Under the pieces are notes generated by a model. That model was given only the letters and a program-made list of their open reading frames with translations. It did no database searches and was not told the DNA's origin. A program made the position numbers and the translations under genes. 64,000 bases of DNA from Ruminococcus sp. Marseille-P6503 (GTDB taxonomy: Bacteria; Bacillota; Clostridia; Oscillospirales; Ruminococcaceae), in the NCBI RefSeq assembly GCF_900604945.1, contig NZ_UWPB01000001.1:1116001-1180000 (forward strand). Direction: 5' to 3'. This document shows positions 1-7,460 of this stretch, piece after piece; the first letter of the stretch is position 1, and every line of letters starts with the position of its first letter.

Positions 1-50
1 AACGAGGGAAAAACTCAGGTTCAACGGACATAGAAGGGACTGTTATAAAT

Positions 51-584
51 ATGAAAACAATTTCTGTTGCTGCGGTTAGTGCCGGCGGAAAAACAACGGT
101 TGTCAATGAATTAAAGAAGCGATTACGGAATTCACAATCTCTGCATTTCGACGATTATACTTTTGAGGGTAAAGTTGATAACTTCTATCAATGGGTACGC
201 GATGGAGCAAATTATCATGTTTGGAATTTAAGTCCTTTAGAAGATGATATTTTAAAAATTAAATCTTCGGGAAAATGCGATTATTTGATATTGGACTATC
301 CCTTTGCTTATTGCCATAGTACAATTAAACCGTACATTAATAAAGCATTTTTTGTTGACACTCCGCTCGATATATCTTTAGCAAGGCGGATTTTAAGAGA
401 TATGTGTGATGCCACAGCGGAGGAGATACGCCATGATTTGGAAATTTATTTAAAATGCGCACGAATAGCCTTTATTCAAATGCAAAAGGATATTTTACCA
501 TCATCGGACTATATAATAGACGGTACACTAAGTGTAGAAGAAATTGTGAATGAAATTGTTGCAAAAATAAATTACAGAAAATAG
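51..584 (+). CDS. P-loop nucleoside kinase-like protein
   Basis: A 177-residue protein with an N-terminal P-loop (AVSAGGKTTV, residues 8-17), a variant of the GxxxxGKT Walker A motif, then LILDYPFAY near residue 80, which resembles the Walker B region of uridine-kinase/cytidylate-kinase-like proteins. A LARRILRD segment near residue 130 fits the lid arginines of this fold. It probably phosphorylates a nucleoside or another small molecule; the substrate cannot be told. The gene is clearly richer in A+T than everything from about 0.86 kb onward and stands alone, so recent acquisition is likely. A weak purine-rich stretch (AGAAGGGA) precedes the ATG. Confidence 0.6.
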   Translation: MKTISVAAVSAGGKTTVVNELKKRLRNSQSLHFDDYTFEGKVDNFYQWVRDGANYHVWNLSPLEDDILKIKSSGKCDYLILDYPFAYCHSTIKPYINKAFFVDTPLDISLARRILRDMCDATAEEIRHDLEIYLKCARIAFIQMQKDILPSSDYIIDGTLSVEEIVNEIVAKINYRK

Positions 585-675
585 CCCTTGTACAAAACCG
601 AAGTTTGTGCAAGTGGTGTATTTTGCTCTTAAACGCCGAGGACTTATTACCCGCCGAAAAAGAATTTTGTGTGAA

Positions 676-715
676 TTTCCCTTGTTTCGGCTAGTAAGGG
701 CAAAAACAAGGGAAA
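676..715. repeat. 12-bp perfect inverted repeat
   Basis: TTTCCCTTGTTT (676-687) and AAACAAGGGAAA (704-715) can form a hairpin with a 16-nt loop. No clear T-run follows on either strand, so it is a poor intrinsic terminator. It lies between the AT-rich kinase gene and the epimerase gene; an end of a decayed mobile element is possible but unproven. Confidence 0.5.
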
Positions 716-729
716 ACACATAAGGTTGG

Positions 730-823
730 AATACAAAACAGGCGATATGCCTTGAAAATACAGCACTTTCAGCGGGTTTAACAGATAAATTTAAATTTGT
801 AGAGCTAAATAAGAGTTAAAACA
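730..823 (+). pseudogene. Possible tail of a degraded gene
   Basis: After a TAA there is a short open frame reading GWNTKQAICLENTALSAG, then TDKFKFVELNKS and a stop. It has no start codon with a ribosome binding site and looks like the C-terminal end of some protein. The parent family is not recognised. Together with the nearby inverted repeat and the local A+T richness it suggests debris from an insertion or deletion. It may be chance. Confidence 0.2.
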
Positions 824-859
824 AAATGATATAACCTAATAAAAAACGGAGGAATTAAA

Positions 860-1819
860 ATGCGTGTAATTGTAATCGGAGCTGCGGGACATATCGGAAC
901 TTACCTTATCCCAATGCTTGTTGATAACGGATATGAAACCGTAGCAATCACGAGAAAAATGTCTGAGCCTTATGAGGACGCTCCCGCTTGGCATAAGGTC
1001 AAACGGGTTTTGCTTGACAGAAGCGAGCCTGACTTTATAGAACGGCTTAAGGAAATGAAGCCGGACGTCATTGTTGATCTTGTGAATTTCAATATTGAGG
1101 ATACAAAGAAAATTGTCGAGGGATTCAGCGGCAGCGGACTTTCACATTATCTGTACTGTTCTTCTTGCTGGGCTCACGGCATGGCGGAAACTGTTCCCTT
1201 CGATCCCGACGACCTGAGAAAAGAACCGCTTGACGATTACGGCAGAGATAAATTTGCAAGTGAAATGTACCTGAAAGAGCAGTATAGAAAAAATAAGTTT
1301 CCTGCAACAATTATAATGCCTGGACAGATCTCAGGACCGGGCTGGACTATAATCAATCCTTGGGGAAATACATCTATGCGTGTATTTCAGGATATAGCGG
1401 ACGGCAAGGAAATTGCCCTGCCGAATTTCGGGCAGGAAATTCTGCACCACGTTCACGGCTATGACGTAGCACAGGTATTTTATAAGGCGATAACCCACAG
1501 AAACCAGTCGCTCGGAGAGTCCTTTGACGCCGAAGCGGAAACTCACATTACGCTGTACGGTTTTGCAAAGCATATGTATGAATTTTTCGGTCATGAGCCG
1601 AAAATCAGATTTTTGTCTTGGGACGAGTGGTGTAAATACGAAGGCAATGCGGAGGAATGTGAACATACATATTACCATATCGCCCGAAGCGGCGTGTTCA
1701 GTATTGAAAAGACAAGACGGCTTCTTGAGTATCAGCCTAAATACACTTGTATTGAAACAATAGATTTGGCGGTGAAAAGCTGCATTGACAGAGGCTTGAT
1801 AACAATTAACAAACATTAA
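860..1819 (+). CDS. NAD-dependent epimerase/dehydratase family protein
   Basis: A 319-residue extended short-chain dehydrogenase/reductase. The N-terminal Rossmann motif GAAGHIGTYL (residues 7-16) binds NAD(P). The usual YxxxK pair is seen as YGRDK near residue 128, and HHVHGYDVAQ near residue 195 matches the conserved region of nucleotide-sugar epimerases. It probably acts on a nucleotide sugar or related metabolite in the cytosol; the substrate is unknown. The start is set by GGAGG about 8 nt upstream of the ATG. It is a single-gene unit ended by the hairpin at 1823-1862. Confidence 0.8.
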   Translation: MRVIVIGAAGHIGTYLIPMLVDNGYETVAITRKMSEPYEDAPAWHKVKRVLLDRSEPDFIERLKEMKPDVIVDLVNFNIEDTKKIVEGFSGSGLSHYLYCSSCWAHGMAETVPFDPDDLRKEPLDDYGRDKFASEMYLKEQYRKNKFPATIIMPGQISGPGWTIINPWGNTSMRVFQDIADGKEIALPNFGQEILHHVHGYDVAQVFYKAITHRNQSLGESFDAEAETHITLYGFAKHMYEFFGHEPKIRFLSWDEWCKYEGNAEECEHTYYHIARSGVFSIEKTRRLLEYQPKYTCIETIDLAVKSCIDRGLITINKH

Positions 1820-1822
1820 GAA

Positions 1823-1862
1823 AAGCGCTTTATCTGAAAAACGGATAAAGCGCTTGTTTTCT
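1823..1862. terminator. Bidirectional terminator, epimerase gene / rnpB
   Basis: A 12-bp perfect stem (AAGCGCTTTATC with GATAAAGCGCTT, 1823-1855) is followed on the plus strand by GTTTTCTT and on the minus strand by TTTTC. It separates the convergent epimerase gene and RNase P RNA. Confidence 0.85.
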
Positions 1863-1867
1863 TATAT

Positions 1868-2217
1868 GCGACCAGACCGATAAGCCGAGTTTTGTCGTGT
1901 ACGGTAATCTATCTAGGCTGACCGTCGCCGGACAGCTCAAGCCACCTATAACCGCAAGCCTGACGAGCAGCCATTGACTTAACGGTTACCATTGGTGTTG
2001 CATCGGATAAGGTTTACATGGCAGCAATATCTCTATCGCTCCGGTGAGCTCTTACCTCGCCTTTCCACCCTTACCGGAAACGAAACGCTCCGGCGGTATA
2101 TCTCTGTTGCACTTGCTCTAAGGTCGCCCTCGGCTGATGTTATCAGCTATCCTGCTCTGCGATGCTCGGACTTTCCTCATGAACTTGGCGTTCACGCTAC
2201 CGTATAGCCTGCTCGCG
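1868..2217 (-). ncRNA. rnpB: RNase P RNA (bacterial class A-like)
   Basis: On the minus strand the conserved 5' core GAGGAAAGTCCGAGC is found at about 2165-2180, and the conserved 3' end ACAAAACTCGGCTTAT at about 1879-1894. The length of about 350 nt fits bacterial RNase P RNA, the catalytic subunit that matures tRNA 5' ends. The 5' end is placed at about 2217 from a near-perfect promoter just upstream; the 3' end is estimated from the conserved terminal pairing. A 71-codon open frame on the plus strand inside it is not a gene. Confidence 0.93.
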
Positions 2218-2223
2218 ATTATT

Positions 2224-2252
2224 ATTATAGCATTTCTGCGGTTTGTTGTCAA
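2224..2252 (-). promoter_or_regulatory. rnpB promoter, consensus sigma-A
   Basis: On the minus strand TTGACA (2247-2252) and TATAAT (2224-2229) are spaced by exactly 17 bp. Both hexamers match consensus perfectly, as expected for a highly expressed stable RNA. Confidence 0.9.
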
Positions 2253-2530
2253 TTGCAGTTGAGCCTGAACGGAAAAAATCGCATAACTGTTTCGCATTTA
2301 TATAAATTTTCATTACATTTTATCTATTGTTTATTATTCCCTTACAAAGCGGCTTTATAATATAACTGATTTAAAACCAACCGCTAAGCGAGTTTATATC
2401 CATAAATATTTTTCCACGATTCAGGCGCCTAACAGAGGCAAACTAAAAAAATACGGCTCAAACAGGCGCGTGAACTGATAAAATAAATAAAAGCGTGGAA
2501 TATTATTTATGCATATTGCAGAAAGGCGTT
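2253..2530. other. Intergenic region, little recognisable
   Basis: AT-rich spacer between the rnpB promoter and the glycosyltransferase gene. TATAAT occurs at 2356-2361 but no good -35 is 16-18 bp upstream. No RNA family or open frame was recognised. Confidence 0.4.
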
Positions 2531-3733
2531 ATGAAAATGAAAGTACTGATTACAACAGACTGTTACACACCGACAATAAACGGAGTCGTCACTTCTATAC
2601 TGAATCTGGAAACAGAGCTTCGCAGGCTTGGTCACGAGGTAAAAATACTCTGCCCGTCTGAAAATTTCCGCTGTCGCGAAAGCGAAAACGTATACCGAAT
2701 AGGCTCTGTCGGAATAGGCAGAATCTACAACGGAGCAAGAGCGGCTTTGCGGATACGTCAGAACAATCTGCAAAAGCTGATAGATTGGAAACCCGATATA
2801 ATTCATTCCCAGTCGGAATTCACTTCCTTTATTATGGCCAAACGGATTTCCGCCGAGGCAGGCTGTCCGATAGTTCACACCTATCATACGGTTTACGAAA
2901 ACTATACCCACTACTTTTCCCCCAGCATTACTCTGGGCAGAAAAGCGGTAATACTGATGACAAAGCGTATTCTTCAGCACACAGAAGCGGTAATTGCTCC
3001 CAGCAGAAAAATCGAAAAGCTGCTGACGGACTACGGCGTTGAACAGCCGATCAGAGTTATTCCTACAGGACTGCGGCTGGAAAAGTTCTCTGAAGCCGTT
3101 CCGGAAAAGGAAACAGCCGATCTGAAAGCGAGGCTCGGCATACCGTCTGAAAGCAAGGTCATGATAACTGTAGGCAGAACGGCAAAGGAAAAAAATATTG
3201 ACGAGCTGATAAAATTCTTCAAGCGGCTGAATATGAAAAACTCCGTTTTTGTAATCGTAGGCGGCGGTCCTTACCTGAGCACGCTGAAAGAAATCGCGCA
3301 AAGCGAAAAGATAGCTGATAAAGTAATTTTTACCGGCGAAGTCAAGCCGGATAATATTTTAAAGTATTACAGACTGGGAGATATGTTCTTAAGCGCCTCG
3401 CAGAGCGAAACTCAGGGACTGACCTATATCGAAGCGCTGGCAAGCGGTCTGCCTGCGGTCTGTAAAAGGGACGGCTGCCTTGAAGGCGTAATTGAAGACA
3501 ATATAAACGGAGGTCAGTATACGGATTTTGAAAGCTTTGAAAAGCTAGTCCTTACAATTCTGAGCAACGGGGCTCTGAAAAGCCTTATGTCGGCAAACGC
3601 AGTTAAAACGGCGCAGAGATATTCGGCGGAAGAATTTGCGCGTAATACTGAAAACGTATATAACGAAATTATTGAAAAGAACGGCGGGTATACCCACGCG
3701 GAAATGCTGCCCGAATACAGAAATTGCTGCTGA
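2531..3733 (+). CDS. GT4 glycosyltransferase, diglucosyl-diacylglycerol synthase-like
   Basis: A 400-residue GT-B glycosyltransferase. The N-terminal domain has CYTPTINGVVTSI, typical of glycolipid/mannosyl transferases, and PDIIHSQSEF near residue 90. The C-terminal nucleotide-sugar domain has VGRTAKEKNIDELI near residue 215 and the donor-binding acidic pair in SQSETQGLTYIEALA near residue 295 (the EX7E motif). By family it likely adds hexose to diacylglycerol at the inner membrane face, giving anchor glycolipid; this is inference. GAAAGG lies just before the ATG at 2531, and a second ATG at 2537 is also well placed; the longer frame upstream has no binding site. It stands alone, ended by a strong terminator. 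Confidence 0.8.
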   Translation: MKMKVLITTDCYTPTINGVVTSILNLETELRRLGHEVKILCPSENFRCRESENVYRIGSVGIGRIYNGARAALRIRQNNLQKLIDWKPDIIHSQSEFTSFIMAKRISAEAGCPIVHTYHTVYENYTHYFSPSITLGRKAVILMTKRILQHTEAVIAPSRKIEKLLTDYGVEQPIRVIPTGLRLEKFSEAVPEKETADLKARLGIPSESKVMITVGRTAKEKNIDELIKFFKRLNMKNSVFVIVGGGPYLSTLKEIAQSEKIADKVIFTGEVKPDNILKYYRLGDMFLSASQSETQGLTYIEALASGLPAVCKRDGCLEGVIEDNINGGQYTDFESFEKLVLTILSNGALKSLMSANAVKTAQRYSAEEFARNTENVYNEIIEKNGGYTHAEMLPEYRNCC

Positions 3734-3805
3734 AATCTAAAGTCATAGCCTTGTTTCCTGACCGGCAAACTAAATAAGGCTGTAAAACGCCGCGATTTAC
3801 AATAC

Positions 3806-3840
3806 CGTCCGTCCTGCTCCTGACGGACGTTTTCTTTTTC
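3806..3840 (+). terminator. Rho-independent terminator of the glycosyltransferase gene
   Basis: An 8-bp stem CGTCCGTC/GACGGACG (3806-3829) is followed by TTTTCTTTTTC. Confidence 0.88.
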
Positions 3841-3981
3841 CGCGCCGAATTACGCGAGAAAAGCCTGAAGCGTCAGATAATCAGGTTACTTATTTCACAA
3901 ACGGTTCAGGCTTTTATATGCTCTGATTTTTTATGCTCATATACGACATAATATTTACCTGTAAAAAACAGCTCAAACATC

Positions 3982-4010
3982 TTGACCTTTTTAAACTTAT
4001 GATGTATAAT
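3982..4010 (+). promoter_or_regulatory. Promoter of the metal exporter gene
   Basis: TTGACC (3982-3987) and TATAAT (4005-4010) are spaced by 17 bp. The position inside an open frame that extends upstream shows that the coding region starts downstream, at 4062. Confidence 0.85.
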
Positions 4011-4061
4011 AAATTAATTAGCATTCAGAATTCAAAAGTCATTTATACAGGAGGTTTAAAT

Positions 4062-4907
4062 TTGGCAGATATTTTATTAGACGCAGTGATAGATACGCTT
4101 AAAACGCTGCCTTTTTTGCTCGGCGTTTATATTTTGATCGAATACATTGAGCATAAGTCGTCCGATAAGCTTGTAAACGGACTCAGAAGGCTCGGACCGT
4201 TCGGAGCGATCGGAGGCGGACTTTTAGGCGCCGTTCCTCAGTGCGGCTTTTCAGTTGCCGCCGCGAACCTGTTTTCCGGCAGGCTTATTTCAACAGGCAC
4301 TCTTGTCGCCGTTTTTCTTTCCACCAGCGACGAAGCGATCCCTATGATGATGTCCAATCCCTCCAGCGTCAACTCCCTGTGGAAGTTTATCGTGATCAAG
4401 ACGCTGATAGCAATAGCTGCCGGCATTGCGGTAGACGCCGTAATGAAGCTGTTTAAGATTAACTCACAGGAGGAGCCTTTCAGGGAGATATGCTCTCACT
4501 GCGACTGCGAACACCACAGTATTTTGAGGGCTGCTCTCTCTCATACTGTAAATATAACGATATTCATTCTTATCGTTAATATAATTCTTGGTTTCGCGAT
4601 CGAATTTGCCGGAGAGGAAAATCTCAAATCAATCATGATGACAAATTCCGTTTTACAGCCTCTTGTAACCGCTCTTTTCGGATTTATCCCCAACTGCGCC
4701 GCGTCCGTGGTAATAACTCAGCTTTACATAGAGGGTATAGTTTCCTTCGGGTCGGCTATTGCCGGACTCTGCACAGGCGCCGGCGTAGGACTGCTGGTGC
4801 TTTTCAAAACAAACAAGCGCATGAAGCAGAATTTTGCCATTATGGGTATTCTTTACGTTACCGCCGTAGTATCCGGAATGGTAATAAATCTTGCGATGCG
4901 GACTTAA
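4062..4907 (+). CDS. Putative manganese/heavy-metal exporter (ArsP_2 family)
   Basis: A 281-residue polytopic membrane protein of the 'putative 10-TM heavy-metal exporter / putative manganese transporter' family. Two related segments carry the hallmarks GAVPQCGFSVAAANLFS (about residue 55) and GFIPNCAASVVITQLYIEG (about residue 208), which suggests internal duplication. LSTSDEAIPMMMSNP is also typical. A loop with CSHCDCEHH near residue 145 could bind metal. Substrate is predicted from family only. TTG at 4062 is chosen because AGGAGG lies 7 nt upstream and a consensus promoter is at 3982-4010. No yybP-ykoY Mn riboswitch was seen in the leader, which is only about 45 nt. Confidence 0.75.
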   Translation: MADILLDAVIDTLKTLPFLLGVYILIEYIEHKSSDKLVNGLRRLGPFGAIGGGLLGAVPQCGFSVAAANLFSGRLISTGTLVAVFLSTSDEAIPMMMSNPSSVNSLWKFIVIKTLIAIAAGIAVDAVMKLFKINSQEEPFREICSHCDCEHHSILRAALSHTVNITIFILIVNIILGFAIEFAGEENLKSIMMTNSVLQPLVTALFGFIPNCAASVVITQLYIEGIVSFGSAIAGLCTGAGVGLLVLFKTNKRMKQNFAIMGILYVTAVVSGMVINLAMRT

Positions 4908-4952
4908 CAAATCACAGCATACTCGCTGCGTTCGCTAAATAATGATCATAAA

Positions 4953-4990
4953 AATATCGGACGGGCATTGCTCGTCCGATATTATTTTAC
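4953..4990. terminator. Bidirectional terminator
   Basis: An 11-bp stem AATATCGGACG/CGTCCGATATT (4953-4983) has T-rich flanks on both strands. It sits between the convergent exporter and GH25-like genes and overlaps the 3' end of the latter. Confidence 0.8.
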
Positions 4991-5851
4991 TGTAAATTTC
5001 TCTTTAAGCTCCTCAGGCGTCATGCCTTTACGGGCAACAAGCAGTGAATACCTTTTATCTCCATTTTCGTACCAGTCAGATTTTTCCTTGTCGAAATACT
5101 GCCAAATAAACCATTCTGAACAGAAATCAGGCTCTTTAGATGTGCTTATAACCCATATAAGACGATCGGAGAAATCCGTGCTTATATATCTGTCGTAGCT
5201 GCTTCTATCGCATATCAAAATTACCTCGCAGCCGTATTCGGCAGAAACATATTCGGTAAAATCCGCGATTCTCCGGCAAACCTCAACCGGGTCGTCTTCA
5301 AATATCCTCTCCCAAAGGCTCATTGTAAGATCAAGGGCAGGATAAAGCCTTCCGCTCATATTTTCTCCTGCAAGCCCGCAGAAGTGTTCAGCCTGAGCCT
5401 TTCCGTCCTTCTTAAAGTCAAAATCATGCACCGCTCCGGTCATAAGCTCTGAATCCGAGGACCTGCGCCAGTTCTCCTTAAAGCTTTTATCCTCGTAGCT
5501 TACCCCTTTGGAAGCCTGTATATAAACAAACGACATATTACGGTTTGCAAGTGTGCCCCACTTTATTTCCCCCAGACTGTCGGAAATTACCGCGCCTCTT
5601 GACGGATAATCCCGCTTTCTGGGTTCGTTTACAGATATTTTTCCGGTAAACACCAGAACGAAATAATTCAGCGCTATAACCGCCAGACACGCAACCGCAA
5701 GCTTAAACAAAAAGCGTCTGCGTTTCCTGCGCCGCTGTCTTTGCAGCCCGTCGTCGGAAAATTCCTCGTCAATAAGCCCGACCGCTTCGCTGTCGAGCTG
5801 AAAGGGGGCAGATTTTTTATCCGATCTATTTTTTCTTCGGTGAAACAGCAT
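4982..5851 (-). CDS. Membrane-anchored GH25-like (lysozyme fold) protein, likely inactive
   Basis: A 289-residue protein with a basic N-terminus (about 55 residues), one membrane segment (LFKLAVACLAVIALNYFVLV, about residues 48-67) and an outside domain that follows the GH25 muramidase pattern: FVYIQASKGVSYEDKSF, then TGAVHDFDF, then YPALDLTMSLW. In active GH25 enzymes the last motif is D-x-E on the central strand; here it reads D-L-T, so the catalytic Glu appears lost, and the N-terminal ID motif is also altered. A binding or structural role in the cell wall is more likely than hydrolysis. It overlaps the Rrf2 gene by 26 bp and is last in the minus-strand rpoD unit. An AAGGAG lies very close to the ATG. 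Confidence 0.6.
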   Translation of the reverse strand: MLFHRRKNRSDKKSAPFQLDSEAVGLIDEEFSDDGLQRQRRRKRRRFLFKLAVACLAVIALNYFVLVFTGKISVNEPRKRDYPSRGAVISDSLGEIKWGTLANRNMSFVYIQASKGVSYEDKSFKENWRRSSDSELMTGAVHDFDFKKDGKAQAEHFCGLAGENMSGRLYPALDLTMSLWERIFEDDPVEVCRRIADFTEYVSAEYGCEVILICDRSSYDRYISTDFSDRLIWVISTSKEPDFCSEWFIWQYFDKEKSDWYENGDKRYSLLVARKGMTPEELKEKFTVK

Positions 5852-6281
5852 TCTCCTTTTCTTCCTTTGTATATTCAGCAGAATTTGCTATCAGATCCGC
5901 AAAGCTGCAGCTTTCAAGCTTATCTCTGACAAGATTTGAGATCTCGCAGAACACTTTCTGATAGCAGCATACCCCTGAAGCTCCCCTGCTGCATATTCCG
6001 TCGGGCGCCAGGCACCTTGAGAAATAATATGTACCCTCAATAGCTTCGGTAACCATTCTCAGATTTATCTCCTTCGGAGAAAGATTTATCTGATAGCCTC
6101 CCTGAGTTCCCTTATAAGACCTTACGATCCCGGCGGCAACCAGCTTTCGCAGTATTTTAAGCGCAAATCTGAGAGTAACCGCCGCTCTTTCTGAAATTGC
6201 CTTCGCTTCTACTCTTCCTCCGTCAATACACAGCGCCGAAACAATCCTTACAGCGTAGTCTGTTTCTAGAGTTATATGCAT
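5826..6281 (-). CDS. Rrf2 family transcriptional regulator (IscR-like Cys cluster)
   Basis: A 151-residue winged-helix regulator. The N-terminus LETDYAVRIVSALC and the wing segment GTQGGYQINLSP are diagnostic of Rrf2. The region CLAPDGICSRGASGVCCY followed by a further Cys holds five cysteines, compatible with an Fe-S cluster as in IscR and NsrR. The target genes are unknown; there are no isc/suf genes nearby. GGAGG precedes the ATG. It is 15 bp downstream of rpoD and overlaps the GH25-like gene, so all are probably cotranscribed. Confidence 0.85.
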   Translation of the reverse strand: MHITLETDYAVRIVSALCIDGGRVEAKAISERAAVTLRFALKILRKLVAAGIVRSYKGTQGGYQINLSPKEINLRMVTEAIEGTYYFSRCLAPDGICSRGASGVCCYQKVFCEISNLVRDKLESCSFADLIANSAEYTKEEKENAVSPKKK

Positions 6282-6296
6282 CTGGTATTCCTCCGA

Positions 6297-7400
6297 TTAG
6301 TCAAGATAATCCCTTACCTTATTGCTTCTGTTAGGGTGGCGCAGCTTTCTTAGCGCCTTGGCCTCTATCTGGCGGATACGCTCTCTTGTAACGTTGAACT
6401 GCTGTCCTACTTCCTCAAGGGTTCTGGAACGTCCGTCCTCAAGACCGAAGCGCAGTCTTAAAACCTTTTCCTCACGCTCTGTAAGCGTAGAAAGAACCTG
6501 ATTTATCTGCTCCTTTAAAAGCACCTGCGAAGCTGCCTCGGCAGGAGCCGGAGCGTCCTCGTCGGGAATAAAATCACCAAGATGAGAATCCTCCTCCTCG
6601 CCGATAGGAGTTTCAAGCGAAACGGGATCCTGAGCTATCCTCATTATCTCCCTTACCCTTTCAACCGGCATTTCAAGGCGGTCGGCAATTTCCTCCGGCG
6701 AGGGATCGTGGCCGTTTTCATGCAGAAGCTGGCTGGAAACCTTTTTTACCTTAGTAATCGTTTCGACCATATGCACCGGTATCCTGATGGTTCTTGCCTG
6801 ATCGGCTATCGCCCTTGTTATCGCCTGTCTTATCCACCATGTGGCATAGGTTGAAAACTTAAAGCCCTTTGTATAGTCAAACTTTTCCACAGCCTTGATA
6901 AGTCCCATATTTCCCTCCTGTATCAGGTCGAGAAAAGACATTCCCCTGCCGACGTATCTTTTGGCTATTGATACGACAAGACGGAGGTTAGCCTCGGCAA
7001 GACGCTTTCTTGCATTGGAGGCTTCCTTTTCGTTGTTTCCGCCCATCTTTTCGGCAAGCTGAATCTCCTCCTCAGAGGTAAGAAGAGGAACCCGTCCGAT
7101 CTCCTTGAGATATATCTTAACAGGGTCGTCAATGGCGATTCCGTCGGTGGAAAGTCCTATATCCACCTCATCGGGAGTGATATCGTCCTCAGGATTCACG
7201 AGAATAAGCGTATCGTCAGGAACTATATCGTCAATGATCTCGATATTCAGCGCTGAACAGTTGTCGTAAAAAGCGTCCATCTGCTCAACGTCATAATCAA
7301 GCTTTTCAAGCGCATCGGTAATCTCTTTTGTCGTAAGCTTACCTGTAGCCTTTCCCTGCTCCATAAGATTATCCATAATAAACTTTTTATTGTCTGTCAT
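6297..7400 (-). CDS. rpoD: RNA polymerase primary sigma factor SigA/RpoD
   Basis: A 367-residue housekeeping sigma factor. An N-terminal region 1.1-like segment is followed by region 1.2 ([18 protein letters not shown]), region 2 with [17 protein letters not shown] (DNA melting and -10 contact), region 3 ([10 protein letters not shown] onward) and region 4 with the -35-binding helix-turn-helix ending RLRFGLEDG and [19 protein letters not shown]. Length and motifs match Firmicute SigA. The consensus promoters listed in this window are what this factor reads. It lies 60 bp downstream of dnaG in the classical dgt-dnaG-rpoD operon. Confidence 0.97.
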   Translation of the reverse strand: MTDNKKFIMDNLMEQGKATGKLTTKEITDALEKLDYDVEQMDAFYDNCSALNIEIIDDIVPDDTLILVNPEDDITPDEVDIGLSTDGIAIDDPVKIYLKEIGRVPLLTSEEEIQLAEKMGGNNEKEASNARKRLAEANLRLVVSIAKRYVGRGMSFLDLIQEGNMGLIKAVEKFDYTKGFKFSTYATWWIRQAITRAIADQARTIRIPVHMVETITKVKKVSSQLLHENGHDPSPEEIADRLEMPVERVREIMRIAQDPVSLETPIGEEEDSHLGDFIPDEDAPAPAEAASQVLLKEQINQVLSTLTEREEKVLRLRFGLEDGRSRTLEEVGQQFNVTRERIRQIEAKALRKLRHPNRSNKVRDYLD

Positions 7401-7460
7401 AAAAACTCTCCATTCGTTTATTGATTTAAGTAGTCCGGCGCGGCTGCGCGCGCCAAGCTC

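Noticed and set aside
1992-2207. 71-codon plus-strand open frame
   Set aside because: It lies wholly inside RNase P RNA on the other strand and has no binding site.
3862-3912. Inverted repeat AGCCTGAA/TTCAGGCT
   Set aside because: A 35-nt loop makes it a weak hairpin; the terminator at 3806-3840 already explains transcription end.
3933-4061. N-terminal extension of the metal exporter
   Set aside because: A consensus promoter (3982-4010) lies inside it and the strong binding site serves TTG 4062.
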